Source of the DNA: an uncultured Lachnospiraceae bacterium
GTDB lineage: Bacteria > Bacillota > Clostridia > Lachnospirales > Lachnospiraceae
Direction: 5' to 3'
NCBI GenBank assembly: GCA_910579865.1
Contig: CAJTXA010000010.1
Location: 72,150 to 136,149, forward strand
Length of the DNA: 64,000 bases
Part shown: positions 43,871 to 52,773 of the stretch, piece by piece
Numbering within the stretch: the stretch's first letter is position 1
Layout: every line of letters starts with the position of its first letter
Program-made: the position numbers and the translations under genes
Notes under the pieces: model-generated
The model's input: only the letters and a program-made list of their open reading frames with translations
Databases searched by the model: none
What the model was told of the DNA's origin: nothing

Positions 43871-44524
43871 TTATCCAAAAATTTTCCCATCTCTTTTTAC
43901 TATCATCTTAAAAATAGGGTTTCCTTTTAAAGAAAATTTTTCTTCATATTCTGTCATCACATTTTTACTTGCCAATTCACTATGATGCAAATCTAACGTT
44001 TTTTCTATTACTTTCCATCCTGCAAGTTCTGCTTCTTCCAATGAAAATTCAAATAATGATTGATTATCTGTTTTAAATTCTACTGCACCATCTGCATCTA
44101 AAACTTGATCGTAACGTGCAAAATATTCCTTTGAAGTCAAACGTCGTTTTGCATGACGATCCTTTGGCCATGGATCGGAAAAATTTAAATAAATTCGCTT
44201 TACCTCACCTTTTTCAAAAAAATTTGGTAAATACTCTGCATCCTCTCTTAAAAAAAACAAATTTGAAAGCGCAAGTTCTTTCTGTTTTTCCAATCCTCTC
44301 ACCAGCACACTAGAAAATTTTTCAATTCCTAAATAATTAATCTCTGTATTTTGCTTTGCCAAAGTTGTAATAAACTTTCCTTTACCCATTCCAATTTCAA
44401 TAAATAAAGGATGTTTATTTTCAAATACTTCAGTCCACTTTCCCTTAAACTGTGCTGGATTTTTCAATACATACTCACTTGCATCTAATAGTTCCTTTGA
44501 ACCTCTTACATTTCTAAGTCTCAT
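43871..44524 (-). CDS. trmB: tRNA (guanine-N7)-methyltransferase
   Basis: 217 residues. It methylates G46 in the variable loop of tRNAs. The SAM motif IEIGMGKGKF, the EKFSSVLVRGLEK segment, NFSDPWPKDRHAKRRL and the final TEYEEKF are all as expected. The ATG at 44524 sits 11 nt after AGGGG; a GTG four codons earlier overlaps that site. Position after the surface-protein pair is on the same strand with a 27-bp gap, but a functional link is unlikely. Confidence 0.95.
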   Translation of the reverse strand: MRLRNVRGSKELLDASEYVLKNPAQFKGKWTEVFENKHPLFIEIGMGKGKFITTLAKQNTEINYLGIEKFSSVLVRGLEKQKELALSNLFFLREDAEYLPNFFEKGEVKRIYLNFSDPWPKDRHAKRRLTSKEYFARYDQVLDADGAVEFKTDNQSLFEFSLEEAELAGWKVIEKTLDLHHSELASKNVMTEYEEKFSLKGNPIFKMIVKRDGKIFG

Positions 44525-44551
44525 TAATTGGAACACCCCTTATAAGATTAA

Positions 44552-45871
44552 TTATGGAATCCACTCACCATTTACATTTACTTTATATCCATCTGGAGTT
44601 GTAGTATCCATAAAGCAATTTCCATTTATGGAATCCAGATAATACCATTTATTTTGAATCTGCTGCCATCCTGTCTTCATATCTCCATTTGTCGTATCCA
44701 AAAAATACCAACTACCATTAACTAACTGCCAGCCAGATTTCATATCTCCATTTATGGTATCCAAATAATACCATTTACTATTGAGCAATTGCCAGCCAGA
44801 CTTCATGTCTCCATTTGCAGTATCTAAATAATACCATTTATTGTTGATCAATTGCCAACCAGACTTCATATCTCCATTTACAGTATCCAAATAATACCAT
44901 TTACCAGAAACAGGAGATTTTAGCCATCCTTTCTCCATCTTTTTTGATTGACTATTAAGATAATACCATTTTCCACCTACTACCTTCCATCCTTTTGCTG
45001 CCTTTCGATCAGCATCAAAATAATACCAATCTACTCCGCAAAGTTGCCATTCATTTTTCGCTAAATCACCATTATTTTTAAGGAAAATAACATCGTTTTC
45101 TTTTGAAATAATACAAATTCCATTTGAAGTTTTTTCTACTCTTTGTATTTGAAAAACTCCTCCAAACATCTGACCTGCTGCTGTAGAAACTGCTTCCGCT
45201 TCTGTGCTGCTTAAAATGTTTCTGTTTTCATAGGTAGAAGAACTACTTGGATAGTCAAACCGAATTGATCCGCCTGAGCCACCTGATCCACTTGAACCAC
45301 TTGAACCACTTGAGCTATTGTTATTGTCATTATTATTATCATTATTATTATTGTCATCGTTATTATTATCGTCATTATTATTATCATCATTATCTTCTTC
45401 CTGATCAGATAAAGATGGCAACTTGACTTCTTCCATATGAAAAGCGTCATTTACTATAACAAAACTATCCTTTACTACATGAACTGTAGCATTCTCTATT
45501 TTGTCACTAAGAACTACTGTTCCTAAAGTAAGCGTATCACTTTCAAATAGTTTTTGATTTCCAGATATGTAGATATTTAATCTGCCTTCCTCTGGATCAT
45601 AACGATATGTTTTTACTTGGCTTGGTATCCCTTCATTAAATTCAAACTGAATATCATCTTTCGAAGGTTTTTTATCTACTTCAAAGCTTAACTGCAAAGA
45701 AACAACATCTTTACTTTTTAAGTTCTCTGTTAATTCCAAATCTGCTCTGAAATTATTTCCATTCTCTTCCTTTGTCAGAGAGACAGCAGGATCTGCTGCC
45801 TTTGCTGGCAGCAGAGCTAATTGAAAACATGCTGCTGTAACTCCCACCCCCTGAATTAATTTTTTTACCAT
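44552..45871 (-). CDS. Exported protein with cohesin-like N-terminal domain and choline-binding repeats
   Basis: 439 residues. A signal peptide ends near PAKAA. Residues about 27-150 form a beta-rich domain whose order (VSLQLSFEVD, YDPEEGRLNIYISGNQ, DTLTLGTVVLSDKI) resembles cohesin or a related beta-sandwich, though I cannot prove this by eye. A low-complexity D/N spacer (about 158-192) and a serine/glycine spacer follow. Seven or more choline-binding-type repeats (GWQLINNKWYYLDTANGDMKS pattern) run from about 275 to the end. These would hold the protein on wall polymers. It follows the M60 peptidase gene by 39 bp on the same strand, with the dockerin-bearing partner just upstream. Confidence 0.85.
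   Translation of the reverse strand: MVKKLIQGVGVTAACFQLALLPAKAADPAVSLTKEENGNNFRADLELTENLKSKDVVSLQLSFEVDKKPSKDDIQFEFNEGIPSQVKTYRYDPEEGRLNIYISGNQKLFESDTLTLGTVVLSDKIENATVHVVKDSFVIVNDAFHMEEVKLPSLSDQEEDNDDNNNDDNNNDDNNNNDNNNDNNNSSSGSSGSSGSGGSGGSIRFDYPSSSSTYENRNILSSTEAEAVSTAAGQMFGGVFQIQRVEKTSNGICIISKENDVIFLKNNGDLAKNEWQLCGVDWYYFDADRKAAKGWKVVGGKWYYLNSQSKKMEKGWLKSPVSGKWYYLDTVNGDMKSGWQLINNKWYYLDTANGDMKSGWQLLNSKWYYLDTINGDMKSGWQLVNGSWYFLDTTNGDMKTGWQQIQNKWYYLDSINGNCFMDTTTPDGYKVNVNGEWIP
44620..44910 (-). repeat. Tandem choline-binding repeats of 60 bp
   Basis: Five near-identical 60-bp units inside the gene. Each codes for about 20 residues with the pattern WYYLDTxNGDMKSGWQL. Identity is high between neighbours, showing recent duplication. 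Confidence 0.85.
45300..45400 (-). repeat. Low-complexity Asp/Asn codon tract
   Basis: A run of GAT and AAT/AAC codons coding D and N, followed by a Ser/Gly-rich tract. It is a simple-sequence tract that could change length by slipping, but any change in multiples of three stays in frame. Confidence 0.8.
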
Positions 45872-45910
45872 TCTACTTCTCCTTTATTTGACAAAATCCG
45901 CCAATTTGCA

Positions 45911-48900
45911 CTATTTTGTTAAAGTAATAGAAGGAAGTGTTGTTGGTATAGCCTCAAACTCTGTATCACTTACCAATCTCTGTCCCTCATTTGTCATTGC
46001 ATTATCTACACGATACAATTCAGCTCTTACTTTAGATGGCAGTGTAACACTTGTACCTGGCTCAAACCAATAAACCCATATACCTTCTGAAGTCTCTCCA
46101 AGCATTGCATCCTTTGGATCTGGTGCTATAATAATCTGATGTGCAACCAAATCACCATTTTCATCTGTACCACCTACAATTTGGCCATTTTCATCATAAA
46201 GTATCACTACATTATAAGCAGGATTTCCTTTATAACTTCCAGTAAATACAGTTGAACCTGCTGGAATCTTCTTATTTAATCCTTCATCATAAATATAATC
46301 ACTTGCCAATTTACCAATACCAGTTTGTCCACTTGCAGATAAAAACTCTACATTATCTCCAGAAGGACCATATAGACTTAACTCAGAAATAGAAAGTTCT
46401 GTTTTCCCTATTACTGTCAATTTTACAAAAGCTGCATCATAGGTACAAATCCATCCTTTTTCTTCATTATCTAAATATAGTCTAGCTGCAGTAGTATTTA
46501 AATTACCTGTTTTTACTTCACGATAAGTCGTTCCATCTGTACTAATTTCAATCTTATAATTTCCAAGTGCCTCTCCATTATAATCGAAAGCAGACACTTC
46601 CATAATCTGATTTAACTCAAGAATAATATAAGGGTCCTCTCCGCTTACTGAGCCATGGAATACCGTACTATTATCATTATCAATCATTCTTTCCTTTGTA
46701 GATGTTGTTGTTTCACAAGGAAGGTCCTCTGTTCCTTCCACGGATACGTCTTCTTCTGATATTAGATTTGTACTAACACTCCAATGTGATTTATCCTGCT
46801 TACCATCTCCTCCGATTTTAACCGTATTTGTCTGACAAACTTCAGAACGATTCATAAACTTGTCTATAGCAGTTATCTCATATGTTATAACTCGATTTGC
46901 TGCAAATGCAACAGAATCTCTAAATGTATTCTCTTGAGTAAATCCAGCAATTTCTCTTCTTTCTTCTCCATGTTCAATAAATACACGAGTAACTTCATAG
47001 CCTTGTATAACTTCTTCATTTGCATTGCAATCTATTGTTATTGTAACATCACTATCCTGTGCCTCTGCCTGTGCAGTAACAACAGATTTTCCATTAATTG
47101 TGTCACCTGTACCATGTTCAATCTCATATACTCTAGCATCATCATCTACATAGTAAATTGCTCGTGTTTCTTTTTCAAACTGTCCCACATAGGATAATGT
47201 TTCTTCATTTGGTATCATACCCCAGCGAATAAAGAATTCCGTCAAATCTCGTTCCGCCGCTGCACTTGCCAAACGCATTAATTTCTGATCCCTGTCACCA
47301 GTTAATGTTAGTGCGATACTATTTGGAGCTGGTGCACTTTCTGGATTTCTTGCATAGCTATCTACTCTCGCAAAGAAAATATTGTCGAAAATCTCCTGAT
47401 AGGTATTATAAGTTTTAAAGTTATAACCTCTGTCATACGCCAAGTGAAGCTGCCAATACATACCTAATTGAGTAAATACATTATTTGCATACCCAGTTGC
47501 ATTAGAAGTCACTTTCTTAAATACCTCACTATACTTAAAACGTACACTATCACTTGTATCTCTTGCCTGTGCTAATACAGAAAAATAATTATTTGTAACT
47601 TCTGCATGTGAATAAGCACCCTCATTAATATCATGTCCAATCTCATGTGCAATTCCCCAGCCAAAATATTGTCCACTTATCCATTTTCCATTTTCATCAT
47701 AGACAGCTGGCGATACACCCACTACTCCAGGTGTAGAACCCCATTCAATTCCAATATGATTTCCTGCCGCATACATAAATGCACCTGCAAACATCTTCAT
47801 ATAACGAATGTTTAGATAACGATTAGGAACATGATTTTTTGCTATTATTTCTGCACTTGTTCCTTCTTCAAAAGAATCAGACAAACCTTTATGCTGATAG
47901 AATAAGGTAAGCATTTCATCCATAGACTGAATACCAATTGCCATCCTCTCTTCTGGATTTTCTGTTCCTAATGCAGCAAGTGCCTGACTAGCAGGAATGG
48001 AAAGCATCATCTTATCCATTACAATATCTGTCATATTTAAAATACAAGTTTTTGAATTATAAGGATAACTTAAACTTTCATTTTCACTATTTCTATGTAT
48101 TTCTTCATGTTTTTCTTGTATTTGTGCTACATATGCATTTAATTCTTCTACATATGTCTTAATCCGTTTGGTACGTTCTTCTTCTGACACATGATATACA
48201 TTTAAAATTGGAAATACTGTTCCACCGCTTACTCTAACTACATATTGATCATTTGTATTCTTTCCTGTATATTCAATATACAATGCTCCGCCTTTTTCTA
48301 CATCAGTAGTTGAAATCTTTGGTACTGTAATTTCATTTCTTCCTATCTTTAAATTCACTGTTGTTGATAAATTGCTAGACTCTGCATGTTGCTGTGTTAC
48401 CACTAAACGTACACTTGCATTTGCACCATTTGATGCACCAGGTCTTCCTACATAAACTACAATATCTTCTCCAGCTGCTGCTGTCACTCCCAATGGCTGC
48501 CATGAATTCATACCACCAACAGCTACATCATTTGCTGCAGAAATAATTGGATTTACCTGTATTACACCACCCAAACCACCAGTTTCCAATAATTGTTTTG
48601 CTGCTTCTAATTCCTTTTGAAGCGATTCTCTTTCCGGATGATATTCTTTACTTACTGGATCAATTGTATTTAAACGATTTTCAAGAGCTTGAATTGTTTG
48701 TTCCGTTACGCCTTCCTTCAAAACAACATGCAAACTATCCTCATACAAATTCATAATATCCTGTTCAATACTATCATACTCATAAAAACGAACTTCTGAA
48801 ATTGTAATCTTTCGAATACCTGCATTATATCTTCCCACACCAAATTGAATTTTTGATGTTTTTACTGGATCTTTAAACTTAATCAAATAGTAATTTCTAT

Positions 48901-51085
48901 CTCCACTCTTTTTTGTATGAATTGAAACATTTGGCACATTTTGTCTCACTCCATTTTCATCCCAATAAAATACACTCACATAAGAATAGGAACCAAGATC
49001 AATTGGTTCTGCAAATGTAATCATACCAATTGAATATACTTGGTCTAATTCTGTCGTAATTCCCTTGTCTATACTTGGATAAGCTCCACCATAATCCCAG
49101 TCTTCACGATACATATAAGAAGTATAGTCGTTATCAAATACTCCAAGTGCACTATTTGTTCCACTTGCATCTAATGGACTGTCGACCATCTGTCCTGCAC
49201 TATTAATCGTTGCAGATACAATATGATTACTAAGCTTTCCTGCTCCATTTGAAGTATTAATTAGCTTATATTTTGGTAGACTTGCTTCAATTAAACCATT
49301 TAATGTCTTATCTGCTGCTGTCAGAGACTTCGGTCCCTCTCCCAATTCATTTGTAGCAGTCAGATAAACCTGATATTTTGTATCATTTTTCAAATTTGTA
49401 ATCTGATAAGAACATGTTGTAATTCCTGTTATCTTTTTAAACTTACTTTCTGACTCCTCTTTATAAAAGATATTATAACTATCTGTATCTTCTAATTCCT
49501 TCCAGCGAATATCAAGACTTTGGTAACCTCCTACTACAGTAACTCCATCTGGTGCTTTTGGTATTGTATTTGGCTTTGGTACAACTGAAATAAAATCAGA
49601 AAATCCACTCTTCCACTCACCATTTAATGACTGTACACGAACTTGATACTCTTTATTATTTTCCATCTTATCTTTGTTAAATTGTGCTACCAAAATAGAA
49701 TTAGTAGAAACCTTTTGAGATTCACTAATTCCATCACAAGAAACCTCCACTTCATAAGCAGTTACATTTGGTTGTTTATCCCAAGTTAATCGAAATTGCT
49801 TATTTCCAGGTTTTCCTTGTAAATTTGTTGGAATATTCATCTCAGGCTCTGGAATCCTGCTCTCCATATCATTTAAAAATTCCACACTAGAGATCTTAGC
49901 AAGATTTTTTGTACCAGAAGTTTTTGTAATTCGCAAAGTAACCAATTTTACTGCTACCATACCATTTAAGTTCAGGCATAGCTCTCCATTTCTTAAATCA
50001 ATAATTGGTTCACCGCCTCCTTTTATCATTCGAAGGCTTTGTGCTTTACCAGAATCCGAAAATGGAACTTGAATTGTAGCAAGCTCTCCATTTTCATCCA
50101 AATAAGAAACCTCAACTTCTCCAGCTTCAATTGCTCCAGTTTCCTCTTTTGGAGTCTTAACAACTAATCCCTCCATTAGCATTGGTTCTTGTGATCTTGA
50201 AAAGTCAAAATTCACCTCAACAGGACTTTCTTCTGTAATTTCTTTTCCTGTATTTAATGCTAGACTAACTTCTCCTTCGCCAGATAACATCTGATCAAAA
50301 CCACCATCTTTAATTACTGTCTTTTCTGATACTGTCGATGTAATGGCTTCAATTGGCAGCAACTTTTCTATATCAGCTAACTGTTCTTGGTAATTTAACC
50401 AAAAATCAGTAAAATAATTTAAGTCCAACAGATCCACTTTTCCGTCTTCATTTAAATCACACAATTTTTCATATTTTGCCGAATCAATTTTATCTACAAT
50501 TATTTCTGCATCTTTCTCATCTAGTTTCTCATCTCCATTCACATCTCCCTTTCTTAGTAGTCCAGGATGATTTCCATCAAAGTTTGCCTTTGCTGTATAA
50601 AGCTGAACTCGATAAGCCAAATTTTCAACATCTACCTCTTGTTGATAAGTAATATAACCTGGAGCTGATACGGATACAATATAAGTACCTTTTTCTAATT
50701 CTGGAAATCGAATGGTTCCTCGTGAAACATCCACTCCTTTTGTCTGAGGAAGTATTACACTTTTTACTTCCTTTCCATTTGAATTGTCAATGTTTTCCAA
50801 TGTAACCGTAAATTTTTGCTCAGACTTCACTTCCATTCCTGCTGTAACCATTACTTCTAAAGAACCTTTTACGAAAAAAGTTCCCTCTTTGTCTACTGCT
50901 AGTACAGCTGGACCTGTTACAGTTTCTAAATCCTTTTCATTTCTTGCTGTTTCTACTTTAGTAGAAACATACAACGGTGTCATAATATTTTCTCCCTGAA
51001 ACCCATATACAGACTGACTTCCAGAAGAAAAAATAAGCGTTGCTGTAAGAAGTCCGGCAAAGAACCTGCCAAATCCTTTTCTCAT
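45911..51085 (-). CDS. Large secreted M60 metallopeptidase with dockerin
   Basis: 1724 residues. The signal peptide ends near residue 30. A beta-sandwich like carboxypeptidase-regulatory/X modules (about 60-165) precedes a complete type-I dockerin with two calcium loops (D181-D192 in DVNGDEKLDEKD, D210-D221 in DLNEDGKVDLLD). Beta domains and two fibronectin-III domains (about 430-610) follow, then a discoidin-like domain. The M60 catalytic site is HEIGH at 1147-1151 with the third ligand E1162. A second discoidin/CBM32-like domain lies at about 1450-1580. M60 enzymes cut mucin-type O-glycoproteins. The ATG at 51085 has GGAG at 8 nt; the earlier ATG has none. There is no LPxTG motif. The first gene of a pair with the choline-binding-repeat gene. 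Confidence 0.9.
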   Translation of the reverse strand: MRKGFGRFFAGLLTATLIFSSGSQSVYGFQGENIMTPLYVSTKVETARNEKDLETVTGPAVLAVDKEGTFFVKGSLEVMVTAGMEVKSEQKFTVTLENIDNSNGKEVKSVILPQTKGVDVSRGTIRFPELEKGTYIVSVSAPGYITYQQEVDVENLAYRVQLYTAKANFDGNHPGLLRKGDVNGDEKLDEKDAEIIVDKIDSAKYEKLCDLNEDGKVDLLDLNYFTDFWLNYQEQLADIEKLLPIEAITSTVSEKTVIKDGGFDQMLSGEGEVSLALNTGKEITEESPVEVNFDFSRSQEPMLMEGLVVKTPKEETGAIEAGEVEVSYLDENGELATIQVPFSDSGKAQSLRMIKGGGEPIIDLRNGELCLNLNGMVAVKLVTLRITKTSGTKNLAKISSVEFLNDMESRIPEPEMNIPTNLQGKPGNKQFRLTWDKQPNVTAYEVEVSCDGISESQKVSTNSILVAQFNKDKMENNKEYQVRVQSLNGEWKSGFSDFISVVPKPNTIPKAPDGVTVVGGYQSLDIRWKELEDTDSYNIFYKEESESKFKKITGITTCSYQITNLKNDTKYQVYLTATNELGEGPKSLTAADKTLNGLIEASLPKYKLINTSNGAGKLSNHIVSATINSAGQMVDSPLDASGTNSALGVFDNDYTSYMYREDWDYGGAYPSIDKGITTELDQVYSIGMITFAEPIDLGSYSYVSVFYWDENGVRQNVPNVSIHTKKSGDRNYYLIKFKDPVKTSKIQFGVGRYNAGIRKITISEVRFYEYDSIEQDIMNLYEDSLHVVLKEGVTEQTIQALENRLNTIDPVSKEYHPERESLQKELEAAKQLLETGGLGGVIQVNPIISAANDVAVGGMNSWQPLGVTAAAGEDIVVYVGRPGASNGANASVRLVVTQQHAESSNLSTTVNLKIGRNEITVPKISTTDVEKGGALYIEYTGKNTNDQYVVRVSGGTVFPILNVYHVSEEERTKRIKTYVEELNAYVAQIQEKHEEIHRNSENESLSYPYNSKTCILNMTDIVMDKMMLSIPASQALAALGTENPEERMAIGIQSMDEMLTLFYQHKGLSDSFEEGTSAEIIAKNHVPNRYLNIRYMKMFAGAFMYAAGNHIGIEWGSTPGVVGVSPAVYDENGKWISGQYFGWGIAHEIGHDINEGAYSHAEVTNNYFSVLAQARDTSDSVRFKYSEVFKKVTSNATGYANNVFTQLGMYWQLHLAYDRGYNFKTYNTYQEIFDNIFFARVDSYARNPESAPAPNSIALTLTGDRDQKLMRLASAAAERDLTEFFIRWGMIPNEETLSYVGQFEKETRAIYYVDDDARVYEIEHGTGDTINGKSVVTAQAEAQDSDVTITIDCNANEEVIQGYEVTRVFIEHGEERREIAGFTQENTFRDSVAFAANRVITYEITAIDKFMNRSEVCQTNTVKIGGDGKQDKSHWSVSTNLISEEDVSVEGTEDLPCETTTSTKERMIDNDNSTVFHGSVSGEDPYIILELNQIMEVSAFDYNGEALGNYKIEISTDGTTYREVKTGNLNTTAARLYLDNEEKGWICTYDAAFVKLTVIGKTELSISELSLYGPSGDNVEFLSASGQTGIGKLASDYIYDEGLNKKIPAGSTVFTGSYKGNPAYNVVILYDENGQIVGGTDENGDLVAHQIIIAPDPKDAMLGETSEGIWVYWFEPGTSVTLPSKVRAELYRVDNAMTNEGQRLVSDTEFEAIPTTLPSITLTK

Positions 51086-51147
51086 GTATTCCTCTCCTTT
51101 TCTCATGTAAATTCATTTTTCGTCTATTTACATCTAATATTTGCTAC

Positions 51148-51180
51148 CATAATAAAAACCTTCTTGTCTTCTTTATTATG
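51148..51180 (-). other. Hairpin in the M60 peptidase leader
   Basis: CATAATAAA and TTTATTATG pair over 9 bp. It lies 63 bp upstream of the M60 start, below a possible TATAAT at 51199-51204. No T run follows on the minus strand, so it may steady the mRNA. Confidence 0.35.
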
Positions 51181-51341
51181 ATAGAGATATAGTATTTCAT
51201 TATACAATTTTAATATGAACTCAAAATAAATGCAATAGTTTCCTGAAAAATTTTCCACTTATTCCTTTCTCTTCTTTACCGTCAAAATAAAATCTATTAA
51301 AAAATATAAAATTTAGACTGGTAATTTTAAAAAAAAAGTCT

Positions 51342-51350
51342 ATAATGATA
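51342..51350 (+). promoter_or_regulatory. Possible -10 of the V-ATPase operon promoter
   Basis: TATAAT near 51342-51347 lies about 50 bp before the first V-ATPase gene. The best -35 candidate 17 bp upstream is a poor CTGGTA, so the promoter is only tentative. A longer inverted AGACT/AGTCT pair flanks the A-rich spacer. Confidence 0.4.
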
Positions 51351-51399
51351 CATGGCAGCATTAAAAATCATTCGAACCAAATAAGGAGGCTTTATTATA

Positions 51400-51726
51400 A
51401 TGGAAAACATTATTAACCAACTTTCCCGCATTGAAGAGAAAGCAGTTCGAATTATGGAAGCAGCAGACGACCAAAAAAAAGATATCTCACAAAAAATGGA
51501 ACAACAAACTAGAGAATTTGACAATCAGTTGGTCGCAGATACGAAAAAACGTCTTCAAAAAATGCAGGAGAAATTAAATCTAGAAAAAGATAAAGAACTA
51601 GAAAAACAAAAAGCAGATAATTTAGAATATCAGAATCTCCTAAAACAAAAGTTTCAACAAAATCATACAAAATGGGCAACGGAACTCTTACACGAATTAA
51701 TTGGAGTATCATATTATGGGAAATAG
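51400..51726 (+). CDS. V-type ATPase subunit G/H (peripheral stalk)
   Basis: A 108-residue, almost fully helical and charged protein (IEEKAVRIMEAADDQKKDISQKM, then KLNLEKDKELEKQKADNLEYQ). It forms the peripheral stalk with subunit E. First gene of the V-ATPase operon. GGAGG is 10 nt before the ATG. Its last 11 bp overlap the start of the subunit C gene, which suggests coupled translation. Confidence 0.88.
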   Translation: MENIINQLSRIEEKAVRIMEAADDQKKDISQKMEQQTREFDNQLVADTKKRLQKMQEKLNLEKDKELEKQKADNLEYQNLLKQKFQQNHTKWATELLHELIGVSYYGK

Positions 51727-52753
51727 TTTATTAGCATATAGTGGTATCGCTACAAAAGTAAAGGCTATGAGCAGCCATCTTATTACTATCCAAGAATTTA
51801 AAAAACTGGCCTCCTGTTCTAGTGTACAAGATGTTGCACAATATTTAAAAAATCATCCAGCCTATCAAAATGAATTTTCTAGTTTTGATAGTCTATCGCT
51901 TCATCGCGGGGAAATGGAACATATCCTCCGTTATTCGGTATATAGTGACTATTTAAAATTGTACCGATTTGCCAGTCAAAGACAACGAGCTTTTTTAAAT
52001 CTTTACTTTTCTCGTTATGAGATACAAGTATTAAAAGCTTGTTTTAGAAAACTATTTGATCCTCGATCCAATTTATTAAAATTAGACAGATTTTATCCAT
52101 TTTTCGAAAAACATTCTACTATTCCTCTTCCAGAAGTAGTATCTGCTACCTCTTTGAATGAATTGGCAGAAAGTTTAAAGGGAAGTAATTATGAGAAAGT
52201 TTTTTATATGGTAGATTCCTCTTCTTCTCCCACCTTATTTGACTACGAAATTGCATTGGATCTGCTACACTTTACTGATATTTGGAATCGAATCAATAAA
52301 ATAGCGAATCCTTCTGCACGTAAAGTTTTAACAGAAACCTATGGCAGTCAGATGGACTTACTCAATATCCAATGGATCTATCGCTCCAAACGATATTATA
52401 ATCTATCTGTTGCTGATCTTTATGCCTTAGTAATTCCAATACAATATCGACTGCAAAAACGTACTTTCACTGCTATGATAGAAGCAGAAACCGCAGATGA
52501 AGTGCTAACTCTTTTGCAAACAACTTATTACGCAAAACATTTTCATGAAACAGACACTTTATCATTGGAGCGAATGTATCACCATATTTTAGATGAATTG
52601 TATGAACAAGCGGTACGTAAATCTCCTTATTCTGTCGCATGTATTTCTTCTTACTTGTATAAAAAAGAGTTAGAAGTTAATAAACTAATTTCTGTATTAG
52701 AAGGAATTCGCTATCGACTTCCTGCCGAAAAAATATTAAAAATTATTACGTAA
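51716..52753 (+). CDS. V-type ATPase subunit C
   Basis: 345 residues of the V-ATPase C/AC39 type, which connects the rotor top to the membrane ring. All-helical; typical parts are GNSLLAYSGIATKVKAM at the start and HRGEMEHILRYSVYSDYLKLYRF. The ATG at 51716 has GGAG about 9 nt upstream; the longer frame starts inside the previous gene. Second in the operon, an unusual position, since subunit C often follows K and E. Confidence 0.9.
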   Translation: MGNSLLAYSGIATKVKAMSSHLITIQEFKKLASCSSVQDVAQYLKNHPAYQNEFSSFDSLSLHRGEMEHILRYSVYSDYLKLYRFASQRQRAFLNLYFSRYEIQVLKACFRKLFDPRSNLLKLDRFYPFFEKHSTIPLPEVVSATSLNELAESLKGSNYEKVFYMVDSSSSPTLFDYEIALDLLHFTDIWNRINKIANPSARKVLTETYGSQMDLLNIQWIYRSKRYYNLSVADLYALVIPIQYRLQKRTFTAMIEAETADEVLTLLQTTYYAKHFHETDTLSLERMYHHILDELYEQAVRKSPYSVACISSYLYKKELEVNKLISVLEGIRYRLPAEKILKIIT

Positions 52754-52773
52754 TAAGATTGGAGGTGTATATT

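Noticed and set aside
45211..45450. Minus-strand frame rich in isoleucine and threonine
   Set aside because: It is the shifted reading of the Asp/Asn codon tract in the choline-binding-repeat gene, with no ribosome site.
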